DNA of 64,000 nucleotides. It comes from Luteibacter jiangsuensis. GTDB taxonomy: Bacteria; Pseudomonadota; Gammaproteobacteria; Xanthomonadales; Rhodanobacteraceae. The DNA lies in assembly GCF_030812295.1 (NCBI RefSeq), contig NZ_JAUSSK010000004.1:186001-250000 (forward strand), read 5' to 3'. The stretch's first letter is position 1, and each line of letters begins with the position of its first letter. Below the pieces are notes generated by a model. That model had not been told where the DNA came from. It saw only the letters and a list, made by a program, of their open reading frames with translations, and did no database searches. The translations under genes were made by a program, and so were the position numbers. Below are positions 18,735 to 28,256 of the stretch, in pieces.

Positions 18735-21473
18735 CTAGGCGCGCTTGGGCGGAACCAGCGACAGACGCTTGCTGCCCGTGGTCCTCGGCGCCAGCAAGCG
18801 CTCGATCTCGTCCGGCGGCAGCGGACGGGAATACAGGAAACCCTGCCCTTCCTGGCAGCCGGCGCGGAGCAGGAATTCGTGCTGGCCTTCGGTCTCGATG
18901 CCTTCGGCGATCGTGTGCAGATCGAGGCTGCGCGCGATCGCCACCATCGCTTCGGTGATCGCGACGTCGTTCGCGTTCATCGGCAACCCGGTGACAAAGG
19001 AGCGGTCGATCTTGAGGTAGGCCACCGCCGGCAGCTTCAGATAGGCCAGGGACGAGTAGCCGGTGCCGAAATCGTCGATGGCCACGGCGACGCCAAGATT
19101 GTGCAAGGCGAGCATGGCGCGCTCGGTATCCTCACCCAGGCGCAGGATGGCGCTTTCGGTCAGTTCGACGAGCAGGCGCTTCGGCGGGATGCCGATCTCC
19201 TGCAATGCCTGGCAGACGCCTTGCAGGAAATCCGGGTGGCCGAACGAGCCCGCCGATACGTTGACCGCCATGCGCAACGGCGGCAGGCGCGCCTCGTCCC
19301 ACTGCAGCAACTGGCGGCAGGCCGTTTCGAGTACCCACTGGTCGATCTGCCGGATCAGGCCAAGGCTTTCCGCGATCGGGATGAACTCGTCCGGCGCGAC
19401 GTTGCCGCGTTCCGGGTGACGCCAGCGGATCAGGGCCTCGACGGCCACGATGCGCCCGCTCTTCATCTCGATGCTGGGCTGGTAAACGAGATAGAACTCG
19501 TTGCGAATCAGCGCCTGGCGCAGTTCCGAGGCGAGCTTGAGGCGGCGCCGCGCGTCCGCGTGCATCTTCGGCGTATAGAAACGCAGCGCGTTGCGCTCTT
19601 CGGTCTTGGCCACATACATGGCGGCGTCGGCGTTGGCGATCAGGGTGACCGCGTCGTTGCCATCGAGCGGATAACCCGCGATACCGATGCTGGCGCTGAC
19701 ATAGAGTTCGTAGTCGCCCAGGTCGAAGGGACGCGCCAGTGCGGCGAGCATCGTCTCCGCCACCACCAGCGCTTCCTCGCGCGAGCGCAGGTCGGCGAGC
19801 AGTACGGTGAATTCATCGCCACCGATGCGGCCCGCCACGTCGTGTGGCGAGAGCTGGGCGCGGATACGCTCGGCCACGCGCATCAGCAGGGCGTCGCCCG
19901 TGGCGTGGCTGTAGCTGTCGTTCACCACCTTGAAAGCATCGAGATCGACGAACAACACCGCCACCGCGCCGCGCTCGTGCGCGGCACGGGTGATCGCCTC
20001 GGCGCAACGGCGCTCGAATTCCGAGCGGGTGACCAGCCCGGTGAGCGGATCGTGCGTGGCCAGGTGTTGCAGGCGCTGCCGATCGGCCTTGCGCGCGGTG
20101 ATGTCCGACACCACCGCCACGTAGTGCTGCGGGCGCCCGTCGCGGTCCCGGATGGTGCTGATGCTCATCAGTTCCGGATAGGTGCTGCCGTCCGCGCGGC
20201 GGCTTTCCACTTCGCCCACCCAGTTGTCGCCCGCCGCGATGTCATCCCACAACGACTGTGGCAACGGACGGCCATCCGGAAGCGTCCGCGTGATGTCGAA
20301 GCGGGTACGGCGCAGCGCCTGCACCGGAAACCCGGTGAGCTTCGTATGCGCCGCGTTGGCGGTGGTCACCCTGCGGTCGGCGTCCGCGATGATCACGCCT
20401 TCCGCGATGCTGGCCAGCGCCTCGGAAGCGATCTTGCGCTCCTGTTCCATGGCCACGCGGTCCGAAATGTCGCGCACGATGGCCTGCGAGACCTGTCGGG
20501 CACCCCAGACCACGAGGCTGCTCTGCGTCTCCACGGGCCGCAAGCTGCCATCGGGATTGCGCAGGCTGCCCACGCCGGTATGCGGAGAACCGTCCACGAA
20601 CAAGGCGGCAAGCTCCATCCCGCTCAGTTCTTCGCGCGAGCAGCCCAGCCACGACGCGGCGCGGCGGTTGGCGTCGAGGATGCGCCCGGTTTCCTCGTCG
20701 ACCATGAAAATAGCGTCCGCCGCGCTATCGAAGAGGAGGCTGTAACGCTCCTCCGTACCGCGAATCCCAGCCAGGATCCGCCCGGCCATGCGCAACCAAA
20801 GCGACGAGGCCAGTGCCGCGACGCCGAGCACCGTGAAGAAGAGCACACGGCCCAGCCACGACGCACCGTTGGCGATGTACAGGGAGAAGGCCTTGGCTCG
20901 GGGTTCGATGTAATCGTTCAGCTTGGCGATCCGCGACCGCTCCAGGACAATGTCGGATGCCTGCAACGTACCGGCACCGTAGCCCTTCTCGAGGCGGTCG
21001 GCGGTGTCCTCGAGGTCGGCGAGGCTGCCGTCCACGGAGCGCCACTCCGACACAGCCTCACGCACGTAAGGCATGCCGTCGAAATACTGGAAAATAAAGA
21101 CCATTCCGGGGATGGCTTCGGGGATCACCCCGCCCCTGGCGAAGGCGTCGTTGACGTCCGCGTGGGAGAAGTCGCCGCTGGCGATCGCATCGCGCGCCCA
21201 GCGATCGGACATGAGCACGGCGTAATTCCGCCGGAACCCGGCCAGGTCGGCCGGGCGACCATGGGCCGCATAGGCGTCCAGGTCGATGACCGACTGCTTC
21301 TGCGCCTTGGACCAGAGACTCTCGCCGTTGAGGAAACCGGCGAGGGTCACCTGGGTCTGGAGCGCGACCCACGTCAGGGTGAGGATGAGGCCGACGACCG
21401 CCACCAAGGCATAGGCCAGCGGCCTGAGACGCCTGGACAGAAGCTGCTGGTGACTGGCCTCGAGGCGGCGCAT
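18735..21473 (-). CDS. Membrane-bound PAS-GGDEF-EAL cyclic-di-GMP signalling protein
   Basis: Inner-membrane sensor likely acting on cyclic di-GMP. 912 aa: membrane segment at about 17-37, a periplasmic sensor domain, a second membrane segment at about 205-228, two PAS domains (about 235-460), then GGDEF and EAL. The cyclase motif GRIGGDEF is intact, but the inhibitory I-site arginine upstream is replaced (SPHD), so product feedback is probably absent. The EAL domain keeps EALIRWRHP, the DDFGTGYSSL loop and TIAEGIET, as in active phosphodiesterases. Both activities may therefore be functional; the ligand of the periplasmic domain is unknown. Flanked by unrelated single genes. Confidence 0.9.
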   Translation of the reverse strand: MRRLEASHQQLLSRRLRPLAYALVAVVGLILTLTWVALQTQVTLAGFLNGESLWSKAQKQSVIDLDAYAAHGRPADLAGFRRNYAVLMSDRWARDAIASGDFSHADVNDAFARGGVIPEAIPGMVFIFQYFDGMPYVREAVSEWRSVDGSLADLEDTADRLEKGYGAGTLQASDIVLERSRIAKLNDYIEPRAKAFSLYIANGASWLGRVLFFTVLGVAALASSLWLRMAGRILAGIRGTEERYSLLFDSAADAIFMVDEETGRILDANRRAASWLGCSREELSGMELAALFVDGSPHTGVGSLRNPDGSLRPVETQSSLVVWGARQVSQAIVRDISDRVAMEQERKIASEALASIAEGVIIADADRRVTTANAAHTKLTGFPVQALRRTRFDITRTLPDGRPLPQSLWDDIAAGDNWVGEVESRRADGSTYPELMSISTIRDRDGRPQHYVAVVSDITARKADRQRLQHLATHDPLTGLVTRSEFERRCAEAITRAAHERGAVAVLFVDLDAFKVVNDSYSHATGDALLMRVAERIRAQLSPHDVAGRIGGDEFTVLLADLRSREEALVVAETMLAALARPFDLGDYELYVSASIGIAGYPLDGNDAVTLIANADAAMYVAKTEERNALRFYTPKMHADARRRLKLASELRQALIRNEFYLVYQPSIEMKSGRIVAVEALIRWRHPERGNVAPDEFIPIAESLGLIRQIDQWVLETACRQLLQWDEARLPPLRMAVNVSAGSFGHPDFLQGVCQALQEIGIPPKRLLVELTESAILRLGEDTERAMLALHNLGVAVAIDDFGTGYSSLAYLKLPAVAYLKIDRSFVTGLPMNANDVAITEAMVAIARSLDLHTIAEGIETEGQHEFLLRAGCQEGQGFLYSRPLPPDEIERLLAPRTTGSKRLSLVPPKRA

Positions 21474-21533
21474 CGGATCCCCTTGTTCCTCAACCGGACA
21501 TGATAGTGCTCCACATGACGCCCAACTTGCGAG

Positions 21534-22310
21534 TTACGCCGCCGCCTCGTTCCACTTGCGGATCGAGCCGACAGCGTCCAAGCAACGGTCCAGCGTGATG
21601 CTCATGCAGACATAACTACGGCGAACACACTCTCTAATGTGCTCGACCTGGTCCACAGGGGGGTTGCTTCCCAGCAGCGTGCAGACGATTTCCAGCGCCT
21701 CCCACGGATGAGTATCGTCATAGGCGGCGTGAAGCTGAAGCCAGCGAAGCCCGGCTTTACGGCCGGAAATCGGCAAGCTTTCGGCATAAGCCTTGCTTTC
21801 GTAGACGAGCTGCGACCAATCACCGGTCGCCCCCTCGACGGCGTAGTTGGTCGCGGCGATGCCCGCGGCCAGCGAGTCGTTACGGGACACCTCCTCGCAC
21901 CAGTCGGCCAGGGCCTGGGAGCCCTTCGGCGGCTCGGCTCCCAGTACGTCCTCACGCGGCACCCCCGCGCTCTCGGCCCAGTTCAGCCAGTACTCGGCGT
22001 GGTTCTGCTCCACCCGGATGTTGCGGACCAGCCAGCGCCGGGCGAGGTCGTCGCCAGGGCTGCGGCCATAACGGGTCTTCAACAGGCTGTGCGACATGTA
22101 GCCCGGGAAGCGCTCGATCACCGGCCAGACGCCGACCATGAAGTTACGGGTGGTCTGCGGGTCGAGGGTGGCGGCGCACATGGCCGTCCACATCTCATGG
22201 CTGACTATCCCCCGCCGGGCGTCCTCGCAGGACGACACCATGTCCTGTGCCCAGAGCGGATAGCTGGCGATCTCGGTCTGCGAGCCGGTCAGTTCGAAAC
22301 GTGCGTTCAT
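21534..22310 (-). CDS. Heme-oxygenase-like (TenA/PqqC-type) putative metal oxidase
   Basis: 258-aa all-helical protein of the TenA/PqqC/heme-oxygenase-like fold, whose iron-dependent branch (HDO enzymes) oxidises small molecules. Candidate metal ligands are spaced as in that branch: E101 and H104 (RVEQNHAEYW), E159 (NYAVEG), H194 and D198/H201 (LHAAYDDTHPWE). This suggests a diiron oxidase rather than a thiaminase (inference). A GGGAGA ribosome site precedes ATG 22310; two AGATCT palindromes 12 bp apart (22313-22330) lie in the leader. Transcribed alone, divergent from the M13 peptidase gene. Substrate unknown. Confidence 0.7.
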   Translation of the reverse strand: MNARFELTGSQTEIASYPLWAQDMVSSCEDARRGIVSHEMWTAMCAATLDPQTTRNFMVGVWPVIERFPGYMSHSLLKTRYGRSPGDDLARRWLVRNIRVEQNHAEYWLNWAESAGVPREDVLGAEPPKGSQALADWCEEVSRNDSLAAGIAATNYAVEGATGDWSQLVYESKAYAESLPISGRKAGLRWLQLHAAYDDTHPWEALEIVCTLLGSNPPVDQVEHIRECVRRSYVCMSITLDRCLDAVGSIRKWNEAAA

Positions 22311-22534
22311 ATAGATCTCCCTAAAGATCTGCTGCCAATGAAGGTCGGGCGGGCCCGGGCGACCCGCGGCCCGCCCCGATACCGGCCTCGTTGCGAAGCC
22401 GGACGATCATTAGGGCACATCCCCCCGGCTGCTTTGTGGGGGGCTGGAGTTGGCCTTGCGCCTAGTCCATCGGTCATGGACACAAGTGCCACGGCGAGGA
22501 CTATGGTGGGCGCCCCACCAGCAAGGACCCTTCC

Positions 22535-24589
22535 ATGGCCACCATCCACCGGATCCTCGCCGCCTCGATCGCCTGCGGCCTCGCTTCCACCGGCGCGCTC
22601 GCCGCCGGCCAGCCCTCGGGCATCGATCTCAAGGGCATCGACCGCTCGGTGCAGCCCGGCGACGACTTCGACGGATACGCCAATGGCAACTGGAAGAAGA
22701 CCGTGGTCATCCCGGCCGACCGGGCCAGCACCGGCGTTTTCCTGGAGGTGTTCCAGAAGGCCGAGAAGCGCAATGCCGACCTGATCAAGGCCGCCGGCGA
22801 CGGCAAGGCGGCCGCGGGCAGCAACGAGCGTCTCATCGCCGACTACTACAAGGCCTATATGGACGAGGCGGCCATCGAGAAGGCGGGCCTCAAGCCGCTC
22901 GAACCGGCCCTGGCCCGGATCGACGCGATCAAGGACAAGACCGAGCTCTCCGCGGCGCTCGGCGCGCAGCTCCGCGCCGATGTCGATCCGATCAATGCGA
23001 CCAACCTCGACACCGAACACCTGCTAGGCCTGTTCGTCGCCCAGGGCCTCGAAGACCCCTCGAAGAACATGCCTTACCTGTTGCAGGGCGGCCTGGGCAT
23101 GCCCAACCGCGATTACTACCTGAAGAACGACAAGGACATGGTCGAGACGCGCGAGAAATACGCAGCGTACGTCCAGGCCCTGCTCGCCCAGGCGGGCACT
23201 TCCGACGCCGCGGGCAAGGCGAAGGCCATCGTCGGCCTGGAAACGAAGATCGCCCAGGCCCAGCTCTCCATCGTCGAGAGCGAAGACATCCACAAGGCGA
23301 ACAACCCGTGGCCGCGCACGAGCTTCGCGAGCAAGGCGCCCGGCATCGACTGGAACGCATGGTTCAAGGCCGCGGGCCTCGACGACCAGCCCACCTTCAT
23401 CGTCTGGCAACCGGCCACCGTGACGAAGTTCGCCGCCCTGGTCGCAAGCGAGCCACTGGATACATGGAAGGCCTGGTTGCGCTTCCACACCATCAACGAG
23501 AATGCATCGGGACTGCTACCGAAGACCTACGACGACCTCGCCTTCGGTTTCTACGGGAAGACGCTGTCCGGGACGCCGAAGCAGCGCGACCGCTGGAAGC
23601 GCGGCGTCAGCCGCGTGAACACCGACCTCGGCGATGCCGTGGGCCAGATCTACGTGAAGGAGTACTTCCCGGCATCCTCGCGTGCGGAAGTGCAGGACAT
23701 GGTGAAGAACATCCTGAAGGCGTTCGACGCACGCGTCGACACGATCGAGTGGATGTCCGCCGCCACGAAACAGAAGGCCAAGGCCAAGATCGCCACCATC
23801 AAGGTCGGCGTCGGCTATCCCGACACCTGGCGCGACTACGCGAAGCTGGAAGTCCGTCCCGACGACGCGCTCGGCAACCATGCCCGCGCCGAACTCGCCG
23901 AGTACCATCACCAGGTCGCCAAGCTGGGCAAGCCGGTGGACCGCGACGAATGGTGGATGACGCCGCAGACCGTCAACGCTGTGAACCTGCCGCTGCAGAA
24001 CGCGCTGAACTTCCCTGCCGCGATCCTCGAGGCGCCCTTCTTCGATCCGAAGGCCGATGCGGCGTCCAACTACGGGTCCATCGGCGCGGTGATCGGGCAC
24101 GAGATCAGCCACAGCTTCGACAACACCGGTGCGGAGTTCGATGCCCAGGGCCGGCTCGCCAACTGGTGGACCGCCGCCGACGAGAAGCACTTCAAGGAAG
24201 CCGGACAGCGCCTGGTCGAGCAGTTCAACCAGTACGAGCCGCTGCCGGGCCTGCACATCAACGGCCAGCAGACCCTGGGCGAAAACATCGCGGACGTGTC
24301 CGGCCTGGCGATCGCCTACGCCGCGTACAAGGAGAGCCTTGGTGGCAAGCCCGCGCCGGTGATCGACGGCCTGACCGGCGACCAGCGCTTCTTCCTCGCC
24401 TTCGCGCAGTCCTGGCGCACCAAGACCCGCGACGCGGCGTTGCGCCAGCAGGTCATCGGCGACGGCCATGCGCCGGGTGAATTCCGCGCGCAGACGGTGC
24501 GCAACCTCGATCCCTGGTATGACGCCTTCCAGCCGAAGCCCGGCCAGAAGCTCTACCTGGATCCGAAGCAGCGGGTGAGGATCTGGTGA
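22535..24589 (+). CDS. M13 family (neprilysin/PepO-like) zinc metallopeptidase
   Basis: Exported zinc endopeptidase of oligopeptides. 684 aa with a cleavable signal peptide (HRILAASIACGLASTGALAA). The N-terminal DDFDGYANGNWKKT segment is the start of the M13_N domain; the catalytic HExxH is at about residues 522-526 (IGHEISHSFDN) and the third zinc ligand lies in GENIADVSGL near 582. The C-terminal RVRIW ending, close to the CxxW of the family but lacking its cysteine, is also present. An AAGGA ribosome site precedes the ATG. Located in the periplasm; monocistronic, ending 4 bp before the convergent transporter operon. Confidence 0.93.
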   Translation: MATIHRILAASIACGLASTGALAAGQPSGIDLKGIDRSVQPGDDFDGYANGNWKKTVVIPADRASTGVFLEVFQKAEKRNADLIKAAGDGKAAAGSNERLIADYYKAYMDEAAIEKAGLKPLEPALARIDAIKDKTELSAALGAQLRADVDPINATNLDTEHLLGLFVAQGLEDPSKNMPYLLQGGLGMPNRDYYLKNDKDMVETREKYAAYVQALLAQAGTSDAAGKAKAIVGLETKIAQAQLSIVESEDIHKANNPWPRTSFASKAPGIDWNAWFKAAGLDDQPTFIVWQPATVTKFAALVASEPLDTWKAWLRFHTINENASGLLPKTYDDLAFGFYGKTLSGTPKQRDRWKRGVSRVNTDLGDAVGQIYVKEYFPASSRAEVQDMVKNILKAFDARVDTIEWMSAATKQKAKAKIATIKVGVGYPDTWRDYAKLEVRPDDALGNHARAELAEYHHQVAKLGKPVDRDEWWMTPQTVNAVNLPLQNALNFPAAILEAPFFDPKADAASNYGSIGAVIGHEISHSFDNTGAEFDAQGRLANWWTAADEKHFKEAGQRLVEQFNQYEPLPGLHINGQQTLGENIADVSGLAIAYAAYKESLGGKPAPVIDGLTGDQRFFLAFAQSWRTKTRDAALRQQVIGDGHAPGEFRAQTVRNLDPWYDAFQPKPGQKLYLDPKQRVRIW

Positions 24590-24593
24590 CCCA

Positions 24594-25301
24594 TCAGCGG
24601 CGCACCCGGCGCTCCACCGCCGCGAGCGCCGCATCCACCGTCAACGCCAGCACGCCCACCAGCAAGGCCCCCTGCACCACGTAGGCGGGATTGTTGCCAA
24701 CCAGCCCCTCGACGATCGGTGAACCGAGCGTCGTGGCGCCGACCGCGGAACCGATCGTCGCCGTGCCGACACTGACGATGGCCGAAAGACGAATGCCCGC
24801 CATGATCGGTCCCGCCGCCAGCGGCAACTCCACGTCGAGCAGGCGACGCCAGCGGCCGTAGCCCATGCCATCGGCCGCGTGCAATGCCGCCGCCGGAACT
24901 TGGTCCAGGCCCGCCACGGCCTGCCCCAGCACCGGCAATACGCCATACAGCACCAGGGCGAACAGAGTCGGCGCGGCACCGAAGCCGAGCAGCGGTACGG
25001 CGATCGCCAGCACGGCCACCGGCGGGAACGTCTGACCGATCACCGCCACCGCGCGAACCGTCGGCAGCAGCGAGCGGCTGGCCGGGCGCGTGGCGAGGAT
25101 ACCGAGCGACAGGCCGATGGCGACCGCGGCAAGGGTCGCGGCCAGCACGAGCGAGAGGTGGGCGAGGGTCAGCGCGAGGAAGGATGTTCGCGTGTACAGC
25201 GGATGCGGCAGCGACGGCTGCCATGCGTGGAACAGGGGCCCCGCATGCGGCAGCGCCAGCAAGAGCAGGACGAGCACGGCGAAGGTGATGGCCAGCTTCA
25301 T
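24594..25301 (-). CDS. yehW: Osmoprotectant ABC transporter permease, YehW-type
   Basis: Second inner-membrane permease of a betaine/choline-family importer. 235 aa, about six membrane helices; the binding-protein-dependent transport signature lies around GYGRWRRLLDVELPLAAGPIMAGI, and the C-terminal region AYVVQGALLVGVLAL is typical of OpuCB/YehW proteins. It is the last gene of an osmF-yehY-yehX-yehW-ordered set and overlaps the ATPase stop by 4 bp. Substrate (glycine betaine or related) is inferred from family and gene order. Confidence 0.85.
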   Translation of the reverse strand: MKLAITFAVLVLLLLALPHAGPLFHAWQPSLPHPLYTRTSFLALTLAHLSLVLAATLAAVAIGLSLGILATRPASRSLLPTVRAVAVIGQTFPPVAVLAIAVPLLGFGAAPTLFALVLYGVLPVLGQAVAGLDQVPAAALHAADGMGYGRWRRLLDVELPLAAGPIMAGIRLSAIVSVGTATIGSAVGATTLGSPIVEGLVGNNPAYVVQGALLVGVLALTVDAALAAVERRVRR

Positions 25302-26224
25302 GCGCGCGACACGAGATCGGTCAGCAGGATCGCGCCGACATGCTCACCGCCCTCGCGCACGGGCAGGCGGTCGCGACCCTGCGCCAGCATGGCACCCAAT
25401 GCGTCCTGCAACGATGCCGCCGCATCGACCGGCTCGCCCTCCGCTTGTTCACCGCCACGCATGCTGTCGCGCACGGTGCGTACCGCCAGTTCGCGCAAAC
25501 GCGCACGCGTACCGCCGACGAAGTCCCGCACGCGCTCGTCGGCCGGATGGCGAAGGAAAGCAAGCGGCGCGCCGACCTGGATCAGCTTTCCGTCCAGCAT
25601 GAGGCCCACCCGGTCGCCAAGGCCGAAGGCCTCGTCCATGTCATGGGTGACGAACAGGATCGTGGTACCCGTTTCGCGCTGGATCGCCTTGAGGCTGCCC
25701 TGCAAGGACTCACGCGTCAGCGGGTCCAGCGCGCCGAACGGCTCGTCCATCAGCACGATGCGCGGACGCGCGGCAAGTGCACGCGCCACGCCCACGCGCT
25801 GCTGTTGGCCACCCGACAAGGTGTGTGGATAACGATCGGCGATACCCGGCTCGTCCAGCCGGAGCAGTTCGATCAATTCGGCCACCCGCGCACGGATCGC
25901 GTCCCCGGACCAATGCAGGAGACGCGGCACCGTCGCGATGTTCTCGGCCACGGTGCGGTGGGGAAACAGGCCGACCGACTGGATGGCATAACCGATGCCG
26001 CGACGCAGTGTTTCCACATCGCGCGTCGCGACATCCTCGCCATCGACGCGAACCGTACCCGCGTCGACGTGGACCAGCCGATTCACCGTGCGCAACAGCG
26101 TCGACTTGCCCGAGCCAGACGGCCCGACAAGGACGAAGAATTCGCCATCGTCGATGCGCAGGGAGAGATCGTCGATCACCACATGGCCGCCGAAGCGCTT
26201 GCAAACGTGCTCGAACTCGATCAT
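25298..26224 (-). CDS. yehX: Osmoprotectant ABC transporter ATP-binding protein, YehX-type
   Basis: Cytoplasmic ATPase of the betaine-type importer, 308 aa from ATG 26224. Walker A GPSGSGKSTLL, Q-loop, signature LSGGQQQRVGVARAL, Walker B RIVLMDEPFGALDP and the H-loop VTHDMDEAFGLGD are intact. The C-terminal part (about 235-308) has tandem CBS-like repeats (VDAAASLQDALGAML ... VGAILLTDL), which in OpuA/OpuC relatives sense ionic strength. The frame is open upstream to 27220 but inside the permease gene; the selected start overlaps its stop by 4 bp. Confidence 0.9.
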   Translation of the reverse strand: MIEFEHVCKRFGGHVVIDDLSLRIDDGEFFVLVGPSGSGKSTLLRTVNRLVHVDAGTVRVDGEDVATRDVETLRRGIGYAIQSVGLFPHRTVAENIATVPRLLHWSGDAIRARVAELIELLRLDEPGIADRYPHTLSGGQQQRVGVARALAARPRIVLMDEPFGALDPLTRESLQGSLKAIQRETGTTILFVTHDMDEAFGLGDRVGLMLDGKLIQVGAPLAFLRHPADERVRDFVGGTRARLRELAVRTVRDSMRGGEQAEGEPVDAAASLQDALGAMLAQGRDRLPVREGGEHVGAILLTDLVSRA

Positions 26225-27354
26225 GCGTGACGCTCCGTGAGGGCGAGCAGGCCCTGGAAGACGAGATCCACGGCCAGGGCCAGGACGAGGATGGCGAGCG
26301 TACCCAGCAGCACCATGTCGGTGGCCCCCTGCCCTATGCCGAGGAAGACGAAGCGGCCGAGTCCTCCCGCACCGATCAAGGCGGCGACGGCGGCAAGGCC
26401 GATCGTCTGCACGGCGACGACACGCAGGCCGGCGAGCAACACCGGCCAGCCAAGCGGCAGTTGCACGCGAACGAGCAACTGCGCACGGCTCATGCCGAGT
26501 CCACGGGCCGCCTCGCGGGCGTCGGCGGGCACGGCGTCCAGCCCGGCAGCGGTGTAGCGCACCACGGGCAGCAAGGCATACAGCAGCAAGGCGAATACCG
26601 CCGGCGCCGCGCCCGTACCGCCGAAACCCAGCGAACCGAGCGCGGGCCACGCGCGCGCCAGCCATGCGAACGGTCCGATCAACAGCGCGAACAGCGCGAG
26701 CGACGGCACGGTCTGCAGGAAGGAGAGCACGCCGACGAGCACGCCTTCGCTCCGCCGCCTGCGCCAGACCCACCATCCCAACGGCGCACCGGCCAGCAAG
26801 GCCAGTACCAGGGTAATCGCGCTGAGACGCAGGTGACCGGCCAAAGCCTCGGCGAAAGGCGCGCGCTGGGCATGCCATTCGCGCAACAGGGCAAGCCCGT
26901 CGAGCAAGCCGATGACGCCCTGGACCGCGATGAGCGCCAGCGCCGCAAGCCATGCGGCTACCTGCACGCCGACGCGCTGGCCGCGCAGGCGGTCGAGCAG
27001 CAGGAGGGCGGCGGCGAGCCACATGAGCCAGAAGCCGGCACCGAGTTGAACGCGGGTCGACGGGGCGGCATGGACGAGGATCCGCTGCGCGTCGAGTCCG
27101 GCGAGCAACGGCAGGCCCACCACGGCGAGCCAGGCGATGGAGGCCGCGACGAAGCGATGTCGCGGAACCTTGAACACGGCGCAGGCCATCACCGTGGACC
27201 ATGCGCCGATCCACAACCATGGATGCGGGTTGAACGCCTGCCCGGCGAGCAACCGGTTCGGCGCGACATGAAGGAACGCCGCGAACGCCGCCAGAAGACC
27301 GATCGTGGAAAGCACCAGAACCGGCAACGCGGCGAGCGGCTCGGGACGCTTCAT
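26221..27354 (-). CDS. yehY: Osmoprotectant ABC transporter permease, YehY-type
   Basis: First permease of the importer, 377 aa, longer than YehW because of about four extra N-terminal membrane helices (residues 1-165), as in E. coli YehY. The transport-permease core starts near residue 170 (HLRLSAITLVLALLAGAPLGWW) and the EAA-type loop is AREAARGLGMSRAQLLVRVQLPLGWPVLL. Overlaps the binding-protein gene and the ATPase gene by 4 bp on either side, so translation of all four is coupled. Confidence 0.87.
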   Translation of the reverse strand: MKRPEPLAALPVLVLSTIGLLAAFAAFLHVAPNRLLAGQAFNPHPWLWIGAWSTVMACAVFKVPRHRFVAASIAWLAVVGLPLLAGLDAQRILVHAAPSTRVQLGAGFWLMWLAAALLLLDRLRGQRVGVQVAAWLAALALIAVQGVIGLLDGLALLREWHAQRAPFAEALAGHLRLSAITLVLALLAGAPLGWWVWRRRRSEGVLVGVLSFLQTVPSLALFALLIGPFAWLARAWPALGSLGFGGTGAAPAVFALLLYALLPVVRYTAAGLDAVPADAREAARGLGMSRAQLLVRVQLPLGWPVLLAGLRVVAVQTIGLAAVAALIGAGGLGRFVFLGIGQGATDMVLLGTLAILVLALAVDLVFQGLLALTERHA

Positions 27355-28253
27355 TTCAGCAGTCCATGGGAACGCAGGTAATCCGCCGCCACCGTCGCGG
27401 CATCCTCGCCGTCGATCTGCGTGCGCGCATTGAGCTTGCGCAGCACGTCGACGGTCAGTGGCCGGAACGCGGCCTCCAGCGCGGGCCGCATCGCGGGATA
27501 ACGCCTCAGCGCGTCCTCGCGCACGACGGGCGCAGGCTGGTAGACCATTTCCACGTGCTTCGGATCCTCCAGCACCACCAATCCCGTCACCGCGATCGCG
27601 CCGTCGGTGGAATAGACCATGCTCGCGTTCACGTCAGACGTACCTTCCGCCGCGGCCTTGATCGTCGCCGAGGTATCCCCGCCGGCAAGTACCAGCAACT
27701 GGCTGCCACGCAGTTTGAAACCATACGCCGCCTGGAACGCAGGCAGCGCCGCCTCGCTTTCGACGAACTCCGCGGAACCGGCGAGCAGCACGTCGCCGCC
27801 GCCGTTCACCCATCGCGCAAAATCTTCCAGCGTGCGCAGCCGTTCGCGCCCGGCGACATCGCCGCGGACACCGATGGCCCAATGGTTGTCGGCCGGCGCG
27901 GGCGCCAGCCAGACCAGCTTGTTCATGGTGCGGTCGAGCGAAGCGGCCAACGCGTACGCCTTGGCCGCTTCGCGAAAGGCCGGGTCATCCTCGCGGTGGA
28001 AAAAGAACGCGGCATTGCCGGTGTACTCGGGATAGACATCCAGGTCGCCGTTGAGCAAGGCGCGGCGGACGATCGACGTCGGTCCTAGCTGCGTATGGTC
28101 CACCGCGGGGATGCCCTCGTGGCGCAGCACCTGCAACACGATCTGGCCAAGCAGCGCACCTTCGTTGTCGGCCTTGGAGCCGACCCGCAACGGCGCCTGC
28201 GCGTTCGCTGCGCAGGCGAGCAAGGCCAGGAGCACGGCCAGAAGGCGGCGCAA
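27351..28253 (-). CDS. osmF: Glycine-betaine-type substrate-binding protein (OsmF/YehZ)
   Basis: Periplasmic solute-binding protein of the importer. 300 aa with a signal peptide (RRLLAVLLALLACAANA) cleaved before QAPLRVGSK. The OpuAC-type fold is recognised from LRVGSKADNEGALLGQIVLQ, DLDVYPEYTGNAA and SDVNASMVYSTDGAIA. It begins with TTG at 28253, only 3 bp after the stop of the GH31 gene, with no clear ribosome site of its own, so it is probably expressed from the GH31 transcript. Ligand specificity cannot be read from sequence. Confidence 0.87.
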   Translation of the reverse strand: MRRLLAVLLALLACAANAQAPLRVGSKADNEGALLGQIVLQVLRHEGIPAVDHTQLGPTSIVRRALLNGDLDVYPEYTGNAAFFFHREDDPAFREAAKAYALAASLDRTMNKLVWLAPAPADNHWAIGVRGDVAGRERLRTLEDFARWVNGGGDVLLAGSAEFVESEAALPAFQAAYGFKLRGSQLLVLAGGDTSATIKAAAEGTSDVNASMVYSTDGAIAVTGLVVLEDPKHVEMVYQPAPVVREDALRRYPAMRPALEAAFRPLTVDVLRKLNARTQIDGEDAATVAADYLRSHGLLK

Positions 28254-28256
28254 GGG

